Source: Bradyrhizobium lablabi
GTDB lineage: Bacteria; Pseudomonadota; Alphaproteobacteria; Rhizobiales; Xanthobacteraceae
Assembly (NCBI RefSeq): GCF_900141755.1
Contig: NZ_LT670844.1
Location: forward strand, 5,366,501-5,430,500
Length of the DNA stretch: 64,000 bases
Direction of reading: 5' to 3'
The position numbers were made by a program, and so were the translations under genes. This document shows positions 63,098-64,000 of this stretch, piece by piece (the stretch's first letter is position 1; each line of letters opens with the position of its first letter). Under the pieces are notes generated by a model, which was not told the DNA's origin, ran no database searches, and saw only the letters and a list, made by a program, of their open reading frames with translations.

Positions 63098-63592
63098 AAT
63101 GTGTCTCCGTTGTTTGCTCGATCCGCTGCCGCTGCCAGCAAGTTGTTTCGCATGCGTCGCGATTTGCACGATAGCTTGCATCAAGCACAGCAAATTGCGC
63201 GCCACCGCTCAGGAAATGCACCTGCTGACGGCCGTGACCGGCTGTTAACCCTAATAACCCGCGGCCGATCGATAGATGACGGCCAACTGCCTGCGCCGGT
63301 TCGTCGAGCTGTGCTCGAGATTTGAAGTCACGATGGATGCCTGACACCCGGGTTCCAGGAATGGGACGCCGGGTCGCGACATCGCTGTTTCAAATGCCTC
63401 ATAACAAATCGCCTTGGCAGTATGAGGCAGTGAGCGATGTGACCTCGATCGCCACGCGCCATGGTTTCATTTCGGTTAACTCAATAGCGTTAACCGTAGC
63501 CAAAAATCGCCGCAGCAACGCATCTCTCTGGACCAAATATTGCTGTGTCGCTGCGGTATCGTTGGAGTCGAGGGGCGGAGTCAGGTGCACGC
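63098..63592. other. Intergenic region with an operator-like palindrome
   Basis: It holds the 8-base-arm palindrome at 63473-63496, described separately, and the inverted pair ATGCCTCATA and TATGAGGCA near 63397-63430. No gene is supported over these 495 bases. It separates the divergent radical SAM and GT2 genes. Confidence 0.5.
63473..63496. promoter_or_regulatory. Operator-like palindrome CGGTTAAC-N8-GTTAACCG
   Basis: Perfect 8-base arms CGGTTAAC (63473-63480) and GTTAACCG (63489-63496) with an 8-base spacer, about 97 bases before the GT2 start. The GTTAAC core resembles the TTAACC boxes upstream of the GumC-like gene. Confidence 0.6.
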
Positions 63593-64000
63593 ATGTCGAT
63601 AGAGGCAGATTCCCGGTGTGATTTTCCTGTTGGCGCGGCAATGGCGGCGGCACAGGGCGTTTCCGGTTCGACTGCGCTGTCCGGAGTGTCCGAATTTGCG
63701 CCAAGGCAGGCCCGCCGCGCCGTGGTGGCGGCGTCGCCCTCGCTTGATCCTTCGATCGGGGTTGTGGTCTGCATTCCGAGCTTCCGTCGGCCACAGCATT
63801 TGCGGCTGACGCTGGAGTCGCTCGTCCATCAGCGCACCGATCGCCGCTTCGCCGTCGTGATAGTCGAGAACGACGCGTCGAGGTGCGAGGGTGTGCCGGT
63901 CGCTACCGGGTTCCTTCGGGCCGGCAAACTCGCAGGCCTCTGCGTGGTCGAGCCGCGGCAGGGCAATTGCCACGCGATCAACGCCGCATTCGAGACCGCA
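63593..64000 (+). CDS. GT2-family glycosyltransferase (5' part; runs off window)
   Basis: An open frame of 136 codons from the ATG at 63593 to the right edge, not closed by a stop. After a variable N-terminus the GT-A core begins: SIGVVVCIPSFRRPQHLRLT, then LESLVHQRTDRRFAVVIVEN and DAS, which carry the first nucleotide-sugar binding strand. RQGNCHAINAAFETA matches the conserved GN..R.AG-like helix seen in GT2 enzymes. It may begin at Met17 instead. It likely adds a sugar in repeat-unit assembly. Element copy 3 lies in its N-terminal coding region. Confidence 0.85.
   Translation, partial: MSIEADSRCDFPVGAAMAAAQGVSGSTALSGVSEFAPRQARRAVVAASPSLDPSIGVVVCIPSFRRPQHLRLTLESLVHQRTDRRFAVVIVENDASRCEGVPVATGFLRAGKLAGLCVVEPRQGNCHAINAAFETA
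63658..63707 (+). repeat. EPS-associated element, copy 3 (diverged)
   Basis: It reads CGTTTCCGGTTCGACTGCGC, then TGTCCGGAGTGTCCGAATTT and GCGCCAAGG. The double TGTCCG and following TTTGC order is kept, but the end differs from copies 1 and 2. It lies inside the annotated GT2 coding start. Confidence 0.45.

Overview
The window is GC-rich DNA of an alphaproteobacterium, most likely Bradyrhizobium or a close relative. The evidence is GC-biased third codon positions, the mix of gene families (Bug-type binding proteins, FMN-dependent monooxygenases, carboxymuconolactone decarboxylase-like proteins, an MctP-type symporter with its DUF3311 partner) and many palindromic repeats of kinds I associate with that genus. 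No rRNA, tRNA, CRISPR array, insertion sequence, integrase or phage gene was recognised. The assignment rests on recognition, not on a search.

Bases 1-47,000 are mainly accessory catabolism and transport. Region 1-5.4 kb holds a truncated Bug binding protein, a carboxymuconolactone decarboxylase-like protein, a broken amidohydrolase, two intact paralogous amidohydrolases, a Rieske protein and a luciferase-like monooxygenase: a candidate ring- or ester-degradation operon. Region 5.6-13.3 kb carries a TAXI-type binding protein, a glycine-rich exported protein, a small zinc-ribbon protein, an orphan ModA, a beta-propeller protein, an aldehyde dehydrogenase and a ModE-type regulator. Region 13.3-22 kb holds a structured non-coding repeat, an SDR, an old-yellow-enzyme reductase, a Gfa-like protein, an ArsR/SRPBCC/TfoX operon, a ThDP-dependent decarboxylase, and an exported CMD-family protein followed by a DszA-type monooxygenase.

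Region 22.2-30.4 kb reads as an amino acid or peptide module: an M20 amidase or peptidase, an MHS permease, two tandem near-identical binding proteins, two permeases and an ATPase of a GltIJKL-like ABC importer, and a D-amino acid aminotransferase. Region 30.4-35.4 kb holds a small exported protein, an AhpD-like protein and an EmrA/EmrB efflux pair divergent from a LysR regulator. Region 35.4-46.8 kb adds a class C beta-lactamase-like esterase, an acyltransferase, a second Bug protein, an HSL-type esterase, two exported proteins, DUF3311 plus a monocarboxylate symporter, and an Ldh/monooxygenase/FAH operon.

At 47.1-51.2 kb is a 1373-residue protein with five tandem GAF repeats followed by GGDEF and EAL domains, all with intact signature motifs. 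A small unknown gene, a second 14-TM efflux protein, a cupin and a DUF1080 protein follow. From 54.6 kb to the end is a polysaccharide locus: WecG/TagA glycosyltransferase, GumC/Wzc-like protein with a degraded P-loop, Wzx flippase, DUF6492 protein, GH26-like exported hydrolase, radical SAM protein with a SPASM-like cysteine tail, and the start of a GT2 glycosyltransferase. Three copies of a roughly 47-nt element and several TTAACC-type boxes lie in this locus; this locus is the best candidate here for something under-described.
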